A DNA stretch of 5,248 nt. Origin: Candidatus Dormiibacterota bacterium (GTDB lineage Bacteria; Chloroflexota; Dormibacteria; UBA8260; Bog-877). The notes below the pieces were generated by a model. The model saw only the letters and a program-made list of their open reading frames with translations. It made no database searches and had not been told where the DNA came from. The position numbers and the translations under genes were made by a program. Positions 5,110 to 5,248 of the stretch are shown piece by piece; positions within the stretch are counted from its first letter, which is position 1, and the number at the start of each line of letters is the position of its first letter. Where the stretch lies: NCBI GenBank assembly GCA_003164475.1, contig PLTL01000361.1, forward strand, positions 9,030 to 14,277. Reading direction: 5' to 3'.

Positions 5110-5248
5110 GCGAGCAGGCTCAGGGCCGGGAGACGGTGATCAGCGTTCACCAGCTCCGCAAGGTCTTCAAGTCCGGCAAGGGCACCGTCGAGGCGGTGGC
5201 GGGCATCGACCTGGAGGTCTTCGCCGGCGAGGTCTTCGGCTTCCTCGG
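5106..5248 (+). CDS. ABC transporter ATP-binding protein (N-terminal fragment, cut by the window end)
   Basis: The first 47 codons are present. After a short lead, VISVHQLRKVFKSGKGTVEAV is the first beta strand and A-loop region of an ABC ATPase. GIDLEVFAGEVFGFLG follows and runs directly into where Walker A (GPNGAGKT) would be expected; the window stops there. The wording resembles the DrrA/CcmA-type drug and lipid exporter ATPases, which work with a separate membrane permease at the cytoplasmic membrane. The usual aromatic A-loop position is not obvious (FKSGKGTVEAV). The start overlaps the padR stop by 4 nt, with a strong ribosome site, so it should be co-transcribed and controlled by the PadR protein. 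Substrate unknown; a permease gene is expected downstream. Confidence 0.9.
   Translation, partial: MSEQAQGRETVISVHQLRKVFKSGKGTVEAVAGIDLEVFAGEVFGFL

Overview
The window is uniformly GC-rich, with codons ending mostly in G or C, several GTG/TTG starts and short intergenic gaps. This fits a high-GC bacterium of the Actinomycetota / Chloroflexota-Dormibacterota kind. The sequence alone does not settle the phylum. The only clearly AT-richer spots are short islands at about 3040-3075 and 4350-4385, both just upstream of genes.

Left third, minus strand, read right to left. A Cof-type HAD phosphatase (2823 to 1966) is followed after 10 nt by the ribosome-associated ATPase YchF (1955 to 858). After a gap of about 300 nt comes a small Pro/Ala/Arg-rich protein with one transmembrane helix at its very C-terminus (553 to 83). 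It is followed, across a strong hairpin, by the first 15 codons of an ArsA/Get3-type ATPase (45 to 1, running off the window). The order tail-anchored-like protein then Get3-like ATPase is the most suggestive arrangement here, because eukaryotic Get3 delivers tail-anchored proteins. The functional link is only a hypothesis.

Right part, plus strand. A core-only DEAD-box RNA helicase (about 3059 to 4300) is divergent from the HAD gene across the first AT-rich island. It is followed by a PadR-family regulator (4384 to 5109), whose promoter has a consensus -10 box overlapped by a perfect palindrome. The regulator overlaps by 4 nt the start of an ABC-transporter ATPase (5106 onward, cut before its Walker A motif). 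PadR plus ABC is a familiar self-regulated efflux-operon layout.

Two themes recur. Several genes have a -10-like hexamer 7-12 nt before the start codon and no Shine-Dalgarno, which suggests leaderless or near-leaderless mRNAs (arsA-like, helicase, padR). Others are translationally coupled or carry a clear Shine-Dalgarno (HAD, ychF, ABC). Apart from the tail-anchor/ArsA pairing, the content is mostly housekeeping plus one regulated transporter. I see no CRISPR array, tRNA, rRNA, insertion sequence or phage gene.
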